Positions 29,212 through 40,058 of a stretch of 64,000 nt of DNA are shown here, in pieces. This stretch comes from Emiliania huxleyi CCMP1516 (taxonomy: Eukaryota; Haptophyta; Isochrysidales; Noelaerhabdaceae). The stretch is taken from the NCBI RefSeq assembly GCF_000372725.1, contig NW_005199478.1:1933-65932 (forward strand), written 5' to 3'. The translations under genes and the position numbers were made by a program. Within the stretch, counting starts at the first letter, position 1; each line of letters starts with the position of its first letter. Below the pieces are notes generated by a model, which ran no database searches, was not told where the DNA came from, and saw only the letters and a list, made by a program, of their open reading frames with translations.

Positions 29212-32200
29212 CTAAGCATAAAGCATCGAGCGACGCGCCGTCACCTTCGCCCTCCTCCGGACGTCACTGGGCAGCTCCGCCGAGCGGGCGCGAGAGCTCA
29301 TGCGAGAGCTGTACGGATTCACCGCGTGCAGGCGCCCCAAGCACTTTTGTAGCAGGGGGCCGACTGCGTTGAGACGGGGCGTGAGCCCGAATAAGAGGAA
29401 GGTGATGCCGCCCTGCCCGTCGACGAGCATGAGCGAGGCGAAGAGGAGGGCGGCGCCGGAGTCCGTCGAGGCCGGGTGGGTGGTCGCCGAGAGCACAGCC
29501 GCTTGCGCGGCGAAGCGCACCATCGAGAGAATCGTGAGCATTCTCAGCCGCAGCGCCAGGCCGTCGGCACTCGCCTGCTGCACCTTGAAGGAACGATGGC
29601 GGCCGACACGCCCGCGAATCAGCTTTTGCACACGCACCGCGGCGACGCTAGATATATCCGCCGGGCTCGTCGCAAGCGCGTCGTCATCGCGGACGCAGGT
29701 GCCCCTCCCCGGCGGGGGCTTCGCTCCGTCGCTGTTCGGGAGCTCTGCAGGCGCGGGCGGCGACGGCGGCGGCGACGGCGGCGGCGATGTCGGCGGCGAC
29801 GGCGGCGGCGATGTCGGCGGCGACGGCGGCGGCGTAGTAGTCGAGGAGTCGGGGTGCGGCTTCAGCTGGTGCGGCTTACGACCCGGCGCGGGCTCCTCCG
29901 CGGCGCCAGCACTGGCCGCGTCCGCCGGAGTGAAGGACAGCTCGCCGAGCCGCGTGTCCAGACTGCGGCTCAGGGCCGCGCCGAAATTGCTCACGGACTT
30001 GAGGAAGCTCGGCTTCGGGCGCGGCGACTCGTCGGCGGGCTGCTGCTGCGGCTCGTCCTCCTGCTGCTGGTATTGGCGGCCTGCCGCCCGCAGCGCAGTG
30101 GTCGCGTGGATGGCGACTGCCACCCGCCGCCTCGCAGAGGAGACGGCGCGAGCCCGCGCGAGCGACCGCGAGCTCGCGGCGGCGAGGGCGAGGGCGAAGG
30201 CGAGGTAGGCGACAGCGCACGCCGACGCGTGTCCCTCGCTGAGCACCCACTGCGGCAGCGCAGCCTCGCGCCACACCGCAGGCCACGCCGCGATCACCGG
30301 CGCCGTGGCGGCGGCTGCGACGGCAGCGGCGGCCAGCAGCTGCGCCCGGCAACTGAGGCGCGGCGCGACGGCGACCGCGACGAGGAAGGAGTCGACGGCC
30401 CACCGCAGACTCGAGATGAGGGCGAAGAGCACCTACTCGCGCATTCTTTCGAGACGGTACGGGATGCGAGTCCAGTCCGTACCGAAGTGAAGCTGGAGCC
30501 ACGGCCTTCGCTTCGGCCGGTGCGGCGGCGCGGAGGCGATCCGCGCTCACGCAGAGCATCGCTGTGGACCAGCAGAGCTGCAGCGCCTGTTCCGCAGTCG
30601 GCGGCTCCATGAAGAGAGACGCTGTTCACAGCAGACTGAGCGTCGCTGTGGACCAGCAGCGCTGCAGCGCACCGCCAGCACGCCCACCCGCCGGAGCGTC
30701 GCCGTCGAGCTCGGAGCGCCGCCTTGCCTGTAGTAGCAGCAGTGAGCAACTGCACAAGAGAACCGACCGTGGCCGCTGGGCTCGCGGCGCCGCCTGGCCT
30801 GCTCCCGCCCGCCGAGCCCAAGGCTGAGGCCAAGCCCGCGGGGGCAGCTGGCCGCCACGCGCCCTGCAGCGTTCCGCCGGCGAGCACCATGGCGCAGGAG
30901 AGGAGCGAGATGCCGCTACGGAGAGAGTTCGGGGAGAAGGGTCCGGGAAGGGTCGCGGGGTCGGAGGAGCCCGGAGGGTGAGTGAGGCGAACTGCGTCGC
31001 TCGCTCGAGGTTGGTGGAGACGGCGATCGCGCTGGCGGGCGAGGAGAGCTGGTAGACGGCGGCGGACACGAGGAGGAGCGGGAAGCCTGCACCCACGGCT
31101 AGAGGTGTGAGGGAAGCGCGGGCCGCAGGCAGGCAGCGGAGGCGAGGGCGGGCGGGAAGCCGACGAGCTTGCTGAGGGAGAGGGTGGCGGCGACGAGGCC
31201 GACGGTCTGCGCGCGGGGACAGGCGGAGGTTTAGGCAAGTCACAAGAGGCAATCTCCGCCGCGTGAGAATGGTGATGCGTCCAAGCACAGGAGCAGCACG
31301 GCGACGGGGCGAGTAGCAGTGACACTGCGGTGGTAGAGCTACATCACAACAGCACGGCTGCGGGCCTTTGGCGCGAGCTCGTAGCAGGAGATATGGGGAG
31401 ATATGGGGAGATATGGGGAGATATGGGGAGATATGGGCCTTTGGCGCGAGCTCGTAGCAGGAGATATGGGGAGATATGGGGAGATATGGGGAGATATGGG
31501 GAGATATGGGGAGATATGGGGAGATATGGGCCTTTGGCGCGAGCTCGTAGCAGGAGGCGATGACGAGCGCGACGTTGGAGGTGGCGAGAGTGCCGTAGAG
31601 GAAGGCAAAGTCGAGCGTCTCCTGAAGCCATCGGGGTACGGAGAGCCGGTGAGTTTGTGGGTGTGTGGCCCGACCGCGCCACTCCTCGGCGAGCGGGCGA
31701 GGAGGCGGGTCGTCGCCGTCGGCGTCGCGGCTCCGGACACGAGCGGGCCGAGGGCGAGGGCGAGCGTGCGCGTCGCCAGCGGGAAGACGGCGCACTTGAG
31801 CAGGACGGCGAGCGCCTGTGCTCACAGTCGATGGGCTGTGAAGAGACGCCGCGTTCACAGCCGGCGGCGGGCTTGGACGACGAGGGCGGGCGCCGGAGTC
31901 GCGAGCGAGCGGGCCGACAGCAGCGGCTCGGAGGAGCCAACCTTGGGAGAGGGTCCTCAGCCGGGTCCCTGGCAGGTGGCTGGAGGGGCGTGAGGCTGTG
32001 CAAGCCCAGCGGGCGGGAGGAGCCCACCGAGGCCATGCCCGCGAGCACGAGCACCGTGGCGGGGTAGGCGTCGCCTGAGCAAAGAGAGCGGAATGATCAC
32101 ACACGCACGCAAGGCGAAACCACTTGGCGGCGGGGCGGGTAGACGCCTGACGACCAGAGAAACGACACACACACTTGTTATTCTCTACTCGGCGGGCGGG

Positions 32201-33086
32201 AACCACTCTGGGTGGCGGAGGTGGAGCCGCGCCAAGCGCAGACGAGACCTCCGCCAGCGCCCTCGGCAGCGCCGTCGGCGCGTGCCCCCTCCTCGCCACG
32301 CCTGTCAGAAAGCTCCGAGAAGGTTCCGAGAATGTTCCGAGCAGGCTCCTCGCATCTCGGGTCGCGCCTCTCCTCGCGGGAGGTGGAAACCGAGGTGGAG
32401 TGGGTGGTGGAGCGGTCGAGGGCGAGGTGGAGTGGGAGGTTGGGCGTGGTGTCGCCTGCGAGGTTGGTGGCGAGGCCGGCGAGGACGGCGAGGACGAGCG
32501 GGTTGCCGGCGAGCCCGCGCAGCACGCCCCGCAGGATGGGGCCGAGCTCGGCGCGGCCTCCTCCGGCCGAGGAGCGCTGTGCACAGCCGAGCGCGAGGAG
32601 CGAGAGCAGGGCGGGGTTGACGAACAGGTTGTGCAGCGGCACGATGACGAACAGCTGGCTCACGTAGCGCGAGCCGCGGCCGTAGAGCGCGCTCATCACG
32701 GGGAGGCCGAGCCCGAGGTCGTCCGAAGAGACGGCGAGGAGAGCAAGCACGGCGCCGTTGAGGATCTCGGCCCCGGCGTTTGCGGGGCGAGGGGTGATCA
32801 GCACGCCGACGCCGACGCAGCAGGCGAGGGTCAGTGCCTTGGCGAGCATGACTGCGGCCACGATGGTCCAGTCGACGGCATCCCACTGCAGAATGGCGAT
32901 GGAGGAGAAGAGCAGCGCAGGAAGCGCGAGGGTGCCGACAAAGGCGCTGATGCCGCTCTGCGCGCCGGGTGGCAGGAGGTGCCGTGCGGAGACGTAGCCG
33001 AGCAGCAGCAGAGACGTGATGCGGATGAGCGTGTACGCGAGCGCCTCGAGAGTCGCCTCCTCCTCGGCGGCGGCGGCTGAAGCCAT
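29212..33086 (-). CDS. PIN-like transporter fused to GPCR-like segments (GPR155/LYCHOS-like)
   Basis: Starts MASAAAAEEEATLEALAYTL at 33086. Exon 1 (33086 to about 32400) has about seven hydrophobic helices of the auxin-efflux/PIN type: LLLLGYVSARHLLPPGAQSG, SSDDLGLGLPVMSALYG, LFVIVPLHNLFVNPALLSLL, GLAGNPLVLAVLAGLATNLA. Short exons continue with ALAEVSSALGAA (32250), YPATVLVLAGMASVG (32050), LLKCAVFPLATRTLALALG (31790) and DFAFLYGTLATSNVALVIAS (31590), the latter like the FLYGTFPTAP region of GPR155. Next come TVGLVAATLSLSKLVGFPPA (31200) and GFPLLLVSAAVYQLSS (31070). The last exon (30432-29212) adds more helices, a PPPSPP-rich loop, an IQ-like motif (VRVQKLIRGRVGRH) and GGITFLLFGLTPRLNAVGP. 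No DEP domain was seen. By homology, a lysosome/vacuole-type sensor-transporter; inference only. Confidence 0.65.
31363..31556. repeat. Triplicated exon end interleaved with (ATATGGGGAG)n
   Basis: A 28-bp segment (ggcctttggcgcgagctcgt...) occurs at 31363-31390, 31436-31463 and 31529-31556. The spacers are 4-7 units of the decamer atatggggag. On the minus strand the segment encodes SCYELAPKA, the end of the helix-containing exon, and AAAG followed by GC is a plausible GC donor. The whole array then lies in the intron before TVGLVAATLS. Confidence 0.85.
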
Positions 33087-33109
33087 CTGCTGCGGACGAG
33101 TGGTCGGAG

Positions 33110-34195
33110 AGTAGAGCTCTTCCTCTCTGCCTCGAGTCGTGGTGCGTTCAGCGCCTCAGTCAAAAAGAATTATTAATCCAGCACGACAAGGGCGCGGACT
33201 GCGCGGACTGGCACACACACCGGCTCACCACCGGAGCCGCCTAAGCGACTCCGTTAAGAACGGCAATGCACTCCGCACCATGCACAATGCCGCTCTCCCC
33301 GCACGCTAGCTCGTTCACCGTCTGCCACGCCACAGCGGTGTGGAGGACGACTGACAAACGCTGCATTTGCAGGCCGTGCCAATTCTTGGTTGTCCATGTG
33401 ACCTCGTCCAGGTGCTGAGCATGCGAAAGTTAAAAAAGAAGTCGAAAAAAACCAAGTGCTCCAAACCGGCGGCCCACATGACAAGCGATCCCACGACAGC
33501 GTCTGTGGAGACTACTCGAGTACGTGATCCGTACATGAAGGGTGGAGGGGCCCACGTCCGCGGAACTTAACGGCACGGGCACGCGTGACAACCCGTTACT
33601 TGCTCTTGCTTGTTCTTGACGTTGACCCAATTGGCACTCTCGGGGGAGTTGATCAAGTTGGTACGCATCTTGGTTCTTGCGCGCCTGCTTGTTGATGGTT
33701 TCGGCGTCGCCCGCCACCGCCGCCATGGAGATCTGCTGCGTGTGGTGGACGACGACAAAGGAGGAGGCGCTCGCCGACGCCGCCCCATTACACCGTCCGG
33801 AACCGTGTTGGTGCCCACCGCTTCCTTGGCGAACACGTGGAGGAACTGCTTGGTGGGCGGCGCAATGCCACCCAAAGTTTCCAGAGAGATTGTTAAGTTT
33901 CCACGAGCACCAGCCGCGTTATGGCTTTCTTGACCCACTTCGCGTCGTAGTACTGCGTCCACTTCCAGCCTGGCGGCGCGGCTGGCTGCTGAGCAGGAGG
34001 CTGCGAGGCGAGCAGAGCGCGAGGCGGCTGAGCTAGCGGTGCGGCCCTAAGGCGCAAAAAAAAAGCTCATGCGGGACACCGACATCCTTGGCAGCCAAGT
34101 CGCGCTCGTCGGAGCTTGCCTGCACTGCTCACACAAAAGCACAACCCCGAGCCGCACTGCTCACTCGTTGAGCTCCTAAAACACCGCCCCCTGAT
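33110..34195 (-). mobile_element. Degenerate element-derived coding region
   Basis: 33240-33430 (minus) encodes HLDEVTWTTKNWHGLQMQR and VNELACGESGIVHGAECIA, ending VLNGVA plus stop: a diverged copy of the C-terminus at 2853-3203. Upstream (33440-34030, minus) frames carry FVVVHHTQQISMAAVAGDAE, NKQARKNQD, LTISLETLGGIAPPTKQF and GWKWTQYYDAKWVKKAITRL, separated by stops and frame changes. This looks like one longer decayed element ORF or several exons. Family not recognised. Confidence 0.45.
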
Positions 34196-34200
34196 CACTC

Positions 34201-35244
34201 ATGCTCTCCCTGGCGACGGCCGCGACCGCTCTCCCGCTGCGGCTCTTCGAGGAGCCTCGGCCGCGCGTCGTCGGCGGCGTTGAGACCTCCTTCAACCGCT
34301 ATCCGTTTGTCGTTGCGCTTCTGAAGGACGGCGAGTTCTTCTGCGGCGGCAGCCTCGTGTCGCCCAACCTGGTCCTCACTGCGGCCCACTGCATCACCGA
34401 GAGCAGCAATCCCGCAGTCTACCAGGTCTCGTCCTCGCGTCACACCCTTTCGACGCCAATGGGGCCCGACCAGCCCGAATATCTCGACCCAGAGGTGGAC
34501 AATCCGGAGTGCGGCGACACCGTGGCTGTGGCTCAGCTGGTGCCGCACCCAGAGTACGACCCAGACACCGTCCAGAACGATCTCGCGCTGCTGGTCCTGA
34601 GCGACGCCGTCAAGTGCTCCGACCAGATCGCCTTTGCGACGCTGGACCACGGCGAGAACAGCGGGCCCGGCAATGAGCTGACCGTCGCCGGATGGGGCGC
34701 ACTCTACGACCCGTCGTACTACCCACTGTTCGGCACCACCATCACCCCCGGCGTGCTGCACGAGGCCGAGGTCAGGACCTTTGGCTCGAGCGAGTGCAAC
34801 GCCCTGCTCTGCGGCCCCATCTTTGGCTTCCTTGGGCTCTGCCCGTACCTGGACGGGCCCGAGATGTGCGCCGGCAACCTGCTCGGCGGAGTGGACGCGT
34901 GTGCGGGCGACTCGGGCGGGCCACTCTTCCGCGTCGGCGACGACGGCGTCCCCGTGCTCGTCGGAGTCACCTCCTGGGGCTTTGGCTGCGCCGAGCCGCT
35001 CACGCCCGGCGTCTACACCCGAGTCTCGCGGTACCGGGAGTGGGTCGACTCGTACAGGTGCAGCCAGAGCGAGGCGCACTGGGCAAAGAGCTGGCGGCTG
35101 AAGCCGACCGCCGGCTGCGCACCGGCGCCCCCGCCGCCGCCCTCGCCGCCGCCCTCGCCTCTGCCGCCGCCGGCCTTGATGGAGGCGGTGCTGCAGGGAG
35201 GAGAGCACATCCTCTCGTCGCTCCCGCTGGGGGGTGGTCGCTAA
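34201..35244 (+). CDS. Trypsin-like serine protease (S1A) with proline-rich tail
   Basis: A single exon of 347 codons. A short leader (MLSLATAATALPLRLFEEP) precedes the activation-type sequence RVVGGVETSFNRYPFVVALL. The catalytic triad is present: H in LTAAHC, D in QNDLALLVL, S in DACAGDSGGPLF. The D six residues before the serine corresponds to trypsin residue 189, predicting cleavage after Lys/Arg. VTSWGFGCAEPLTPGVYTRV completes the fold. Disulfide cysteines are in place. After the protease domain comes APPPPPSPPPSPLPPP and a short tail ending LPLGGGR. Probably secreted or lumenal; the zymogen pro-segment is very short. Confidence 0.93.
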   Translation: MLSLATAATALPLRLFEEPRPRVVGGVETSFNRYPFVVALLKDGEFFCGGSLVSPNLVLTAAHCITESSNPAVYQVSSSRHTLSTPMGPDQPEYLDPEVDNPECGDTVAVAQLVPHPEYDPDTVQNDLALLVLSDAVKCSDQIAFATLDHGENSGPGNELTVAGWGALYDPSYYPLFGTTITPGVLHEAEVRTFGSSECNALLCGPIFGFLGLCPYLDGPEMCAGNLLGGVDACAGDSGGPLFRVGDDGVPVLVGVTSWGFGCAEPLTPGVYTRVSRYREWVDSYRCSQSEAHWAKSWRLKPTAGCAPAPPPPPSPPPSPLPPPALMEAVLQGGEHILSSLPLGGGR

Positions 35245-35249
35245 GGTGG

Positions 35250-36290
35250 GACCTGTGCGGTGGTGCGAGGGTGTGTGGTCCTGCGGAGTTTCGTTGAGTG
35301 GCTCACACACGGATTACAGTTAAGGGCTTGCCCGCCAAAAGAAAGCCAATTCTTGACTTGCACTTGGGCCCTCGGTGAACCTCGGGGAGGCCTGCGGGCG
35401 GCCTTCTCTCGAGGTCTCGCGAGATACACATTGCAGCCAAGTTATAGTTAAGGGCCTTAAGGCATCGCTCGTGCAAGAAAAAGCTTTGGCCAGAAAAAAG
35501 AGAAACGAAGAGGCTCGAGCGAAGAGGGGTGCTTTTTGTAAACGATGGGTCTTAAGCGGCACGTTTTCTTTTGAGCTTAGCCTTCGAGAGAGAGAGAGAT
35601 TTTTAGCAATACCAAACAACTCTAACACTCACACGTCATTTGGGGCCTGGTGTGTTGCCTTCGATGTTAAGCAAACAAACGCAAGGCGGACATGGCATAT
35701 CGCCGCTCGGGCCCACAGACATCCCGCACACCCGTCGCCCCCGCGCGCGCGCGCCCCACCCCGGCCGGGAGAAAGGGGAGTGACAGTTTGGGATGGCAAC
35801 AGAACGAGTATCTTGCACTCCATGTGCAAGAACGCAGGGTAATGTAAGCCGGATGGCTCACAGGCCACCTCTTGCGCCCCGACTGATCTACCGCACTGAT
35901 CACTTCCGCCCCCTTGCTCCCAGCCCATCCACCTCGCCGAGTCCGAGATATGCCAAGGCGCCACACACCCGCGCGATCTCGAGCGATCTCGGGCCGCGCC
36001 TCGCGATCTCGGGCAATCTCGCGCAATCTCGGGGCTCCACGCCACGCTCCCCCCCCGCCGCCGCGCCGCGCTATCTCGGGCGATCTCGGAGCGTCGCTCG
36101 CGCGGCGGCACACCTGCTCAAAAAAGGAACCCGGATGCACGCTCGCGTTTTCCTTTCCCCTTGCTGTGCCATTTGTAGTGCCAGTCCGAGCCAGTCTGCT
36201 GTGAGAGGGGCGAGATACTAAAATTCTTTTCGAACCTATGTAAAGAAAGAAAGAAAACACACAACCCCAGCGTTTTGAATCTTTTCCCCT
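35250..36290. other. Intergenic repeats
   Basis: 35597-35660 is an inverted copy of the CT-tailed element 3' end (gagagagagatttttagcaa then taccaaacaactctaacac). 35968-36095 is a cluster of cgatctcggg units related to the minisatellite at 7770-7810. No supported gene; the opposite-strand ORFs here are low complexity. Confidence 0.6.
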
Positions 36291-36292
36291 AA

Positions 36293-37604
36293 ATGCTCTC
36301 CTCTGTCGGGCTGGTTCCCAGCCTCGCGGCGTCCTCGTGCGCCGTGCTACCCGCGCCGCTCGGGCGAGCCGATCGGCCGCCGTCGCCTTCGCGCACGCGG
36401 CGCGACGCGCTGCAAATTGCGCTCCGGGCCTGGACCGTGGGCGCCGGTGCGGCCATCGCAGGCCTCGTGCACGGAGAGGCGGAGAGGCTGGCCACGGCGC
36501 CGCGACCGGACGAGCTGCGCGAGGGCGACGAGCTGTACCGGCTCAGATCGCAGAACGAGCTCGCGCCGCGCCGCGCCGCGCTCGACGCCGACTGGCGCGA
36601 GCTCCGCCGTTCGCCGCCGACGCGGGAGCAGACGCGGCAGGCGTTTGAGGAGGTCGTGCGGGTGCGCGACGCGATTCGGGAGGCGCGGGCGCTGGCGGAG
36701 GCGCAGCGCTGGGCCGAGCTCGGCGCGCTGCTCCCTGCGGACACGGTGCCCGCCCTCGAGCGCGCCGCCACCCTCCTCGCGGCGTCGGCCTCGCTCACGG
36801 CCGACCAGCGCGCGGCCATCGGGTGGCAGTGGGGCGCGTGCGGCTGGAGGCGGTGCGGCGCGCAGGCGGACGCGGCGCAGGCGCTGAGCAAGCTGCGCGC
36901 CAACCTCGGGATGGTCGTCCCGCTCGAGGCCCTCTTCTACCTCGACGTGGCGCTCCGCTCGACAGACGAGATCAGGGCGCCAGATGCGCGGAAGACACCT
37001 CCGAAGTCGCTCCCGAGAAGAGAGGCTCTCGGCTGCAGTCCGTCGCATCCACGCCCCGGGGGCGCATCTGCTAGCGGCCTCTGGTCGTCCCACCCCACTG
37101 ACTTGCTCTCACACGACGTAGGATTGTGGCCCTCGGCGTCGAGTCGCGTCTGTTGCCGCCGAGCGCCGCGGGCGCGCAAGACCCCCCGCCGCACTAGGGA
37201 CGGCTAGACACGCCCACTGGATCTGCTTGGAGCCCCTCTGCAGGCGCGCACGCCGACTACTTGCGGCGCGAGTCGCTCGAGCTCATCCTCCCTGCCGAGG
37301 TGGTGGATAGAGGGAGAGGCGAGGTAGCAGTGACGGGGACACCGACGCGGTAGGTATGGGTGGAGGCATGGGCGGAGAGACGGTCGGGATGGAGCGACAC
37401 ACAGACACGCACAGACAAGGCACTCCTCCAGCGGGTCTGACACCCGGTGCTCGACAGGACTTGGCTTCGGGCGACGCGAACCTGCCCGTGACGCGCGGCG
37501 GGGCGAGCGAGGCGGAGGAGGCGCTCGACGAGCTCGAGGCGGAGATACTCAGCCAGCTCTCGCCGGCCGGGCTGGCCGGTGGCGGGGGTGATGAGGATAC
37601 GTAG
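36293..37604 (+). CDS. Unknown protein with possible plastid/lumen-type bipartite leader, four exons
   Basis: Exon 1 (36293 to about 36973) starts MLSSVGLVPSLAASSCAVLP, a hydrophobic leader, followed by an arginine-rich stretch and TRRDALQIALRAWTVGAGAA, which resembles a twin-arginine lumenal targeting region. The mature part is helical and charged (WRELRRSPPTREQTRQAF; EVVRVRDAIREARALAEAQR; LANLG...LEALFYLDVALRS). Exon 2 near 37114 reads IVALGVESRLLPPSAAG, exon 3 near 37240 AHADYLRRESLELILPAE, and exon 4 (37450-37604) DLASGDANLPVTRGGASEAE ending GGGGDEDT. A helical lumenal protein such as a PsbQ-like one is conceivable, but I do not recognise the family. Confidence 0.55.
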
Positions 37605-37609
37605 CACGG

Positions 37610-38150
37610 GGTCACGTTAGCCGCTATTGGCGTGTGTTCGCCTGTTTCCGCGAGGCGCGATTCCACATCTTTCCTGACAGCCTGTCGACGAGAGAAAAAA
37701 GGAAGGCGAAGCAAAGGAAGGCGAAGAACGTTGAAAAAAGAAACCGCTGGTATTCTGCTTGACTTTTTTCTTTTTCTTTTGAGCTGGGTGTGCCGCCGCG
37801 CGCCGGCCGCGGCGCTCGCGCGGCGGCGGCGGGTGTGTGTGTGTGGGGGGGGGGGGTGTCGGGGGCGCGCAGGACAGAGGCTCGACGATCATCGGCTCGC
37901 CGAGCAATCGTTATCAGTACTGTTATGTATATGCACTCTGCCCCCTATGCATTCGCATCGTGATATGCATCCTTACCGATCCATAACCCTAGGGCGTGTA
38001 CATTTACGTATTTGCAAAATACGTCGCTCTCTCCCACCCTCGCGCGTCGCGGCGCGTGAATGCATAACACAGATACATAATACATAGGCGAATGGATGCG
38101 CATTACGACCGAGTGTCACATAACTCCTATGAATTATGTATTATGCATTT
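37610..38150. other. Intergenic region
   Basis: Contains a gcggcggcgggtgtgtgtgt then g-rich run at 37825-37858. No gene seen. Confidence 0.5.
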
Positions 38151-38156
38151 GCATTA

Positions 38157-38345
38157 CGCACTGGGAGTCCACATCGTGTGTTATGTATTATGTATTATGT
38201 ATTATGTATTATGTATTATGCACTGCCACTGGGAGTCCACATCGTCTGTTATGTATTATGTATTACGTATTACGTATTACGCACTGGGAGTCCACATCGT
38301 ATGTTATGTATTATGCATTGTGTATTATGCATTATGTATGATGTA
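38157..38345. repeat. Tandem repeat: cactgggagtccacatcgt plus (tattatg)n
   Basis: Three copies of cactgggagtccacatcgt, each followed by a run of ttatgtattatg or ttacgtattacg. Confidence 0.9.
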
Positions 38346-38459
38346 GACAGGCGAGATGGGGCGCAGCCCCAGCGAGCTCGTTTTTAGAGCGAGCGCAGCG
38401 AGCCGATAGAATAGAAAAGGTAGGGTTAGTTTCAACCCGGTCGGTGATAAGCCCGGAAA

Positions 38460-38525
38460 TAGCCCAGCGAGCTCCGCTGATGCCAGCGCACATACAACCC
38501 TAGCCAACTTATGGCAGCCCTAGCG
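38460..38525. repeat. Single unit of the 51-kb array
   Basis: gccagcgcacatacaaccct to cggcagcgc matches the repeat unit at 51140-51195. Confidence 0.8.
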
Positions 38526-38629
38526 GCAGCGCGAAGTTAGGGTCTGGGCCAGGGGGGGGGGGGTGTTAGGGCTACATGCTGCGGAGCGGACTCCCCCCCA
38601 GCTCTCACACACAACCCGGCGGAGGGTTG

Positions 38630-39355
38630 CGGCGCTTGAATACATAATACGGATACGTAATGCGTAGTACATAGCCCTCTCCGGCGGGCTTTCGGCGCTT
38701 GATACAGAATACGGATACGTAATGCGTAGTACATAGCTCTCTCCGGCGGGCTTTCGGCGCTTGATACATAATGCGGATACGTAATGCGTAGTACATAGCC
38801 CTCTCCGGCGGGCTTTCGGCGCTTGAATACATAATACGGATACGTAATGCGTAGTACATAGCTCTCTCCGGCGGGCTTTCGGCGCTTGATACATAATGCG
38901 GATACGTAATGCGTAGTACATAGCTCTCTCCGGCGGGCTTTCGGCGCTTGATACATAATGCGGATACGTAATGCGTAGTACATAGCCCTCTCCGGCGGGC
39001 TTTCGGTGCTTGATACATAATGCGGATACGTAATGCGTAGTACATAGCCCTCTCCGGCGGGCTTTCGGTGCTTGATACATAATGCGGATACGTAATGCGT
39101 AGTACATAGCCCTCTCCGGCGGGCTTTCGGTGCTTGATACATAATGCGGATACGTAATGCGTAGTACATAGCCCTCTCCGGCGGGCTTTCGGCGCTTGAT
39201 ACATAATACGGATACGTAATGCGTAGTCCATAGCCCTCCCACGTGCAGGCGCCGCTGAGTGATGCATAATACGGATACGTAATGCGTAGTCCATAGCCCT
39301 CCCACGTGCAGGCGCCGCTGAGTGATGCATAATACGGATACGTAATGCATAGCTC
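38630..39355. repeat. Tandem array, unit about 61 bp, about 10 copies plus two variants
   Basis: Each unit has cttgatacataatgcggata, cgtaatgcgtagtacatagc and cctctccggcgggctttcgg. Two terminal units near 39230 and 39290 replace the second half with cccacgtgcaggcgccgctg. All minus-strand frames stay open through the array, which is a consequence of the unit sequence and not evidence of coding. Confidence 0.95.
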
Positions 39356-40058
39356 ATAGCGCCAATGCGACATCGGCAGCGCTGCACTGTTTGCTATGAC
39401 ATAAAGGCGAAAACATCGTACGTATTGCATAAGACACGCTATGGACTATGCATTCGCGCGACGTCTGACCCTGCCAATGCATAGGCAGGACACACGGGTG
39501 CATAATGGGCCGGTACGTATACATAGCAGTACTGATAACGTCTCTCGCCGAGGGGGGAACGAGGAGGGGGGAATGGATGGGGTATGATGCAACCGGGCGT
39601 ACGGGGTACTTGGAGCACTTGGAGTGCAGTCATTAACCTCACATCCAGGGCCGGGGAGCTAAGAAGCGCACCCAGCGAGCCGGATGATCGGCATCGGGCT
39701 ACGGGCTAGAGGTAGTCGTCACTTTCCTGCCTCACAAGGGCGGGGCTGTCCCGGAAAGTGAGAAACGCCGGGCAGCGTGACGCACAACTTTACCCTCCCA
39801 TACGTGTTGGGCTCCTCCTTCGCTGTCCCATCTCCTCATTCATCTCTTTCCCACCTAGGCGGGGCGGTGGGGGGGCGGCGGGCGCGGGGTACTGGGTGCG
39901 GCGCGGTGCGTGCAATCGTGTGTTTGGCGTCATGTTGTGTGTGCCTTCGCTTGTTTCTATTCACTCGAAGTTTGCTCCAAGTTTAGCTAAAAAAGAAAAC
40001 TGAAGTCGAGCTGTGTCGGCGGCCCCAGTTTGGCAGCCGCTCAGATCTCTGCATCACG

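Noticed and set aside
30540..30990. Plus-strand frames over the transporter gene
   Set aside because: Low-complexity shadows of minus-strand exons and introns.
38520..39430. Long minus-strand frames with repeated YALRIRIMYQAPKARRR
   Set aside because: Tandem 61-bp repeat translated in open frames; all three minus frames are open, as expected from the unit and not from selection.
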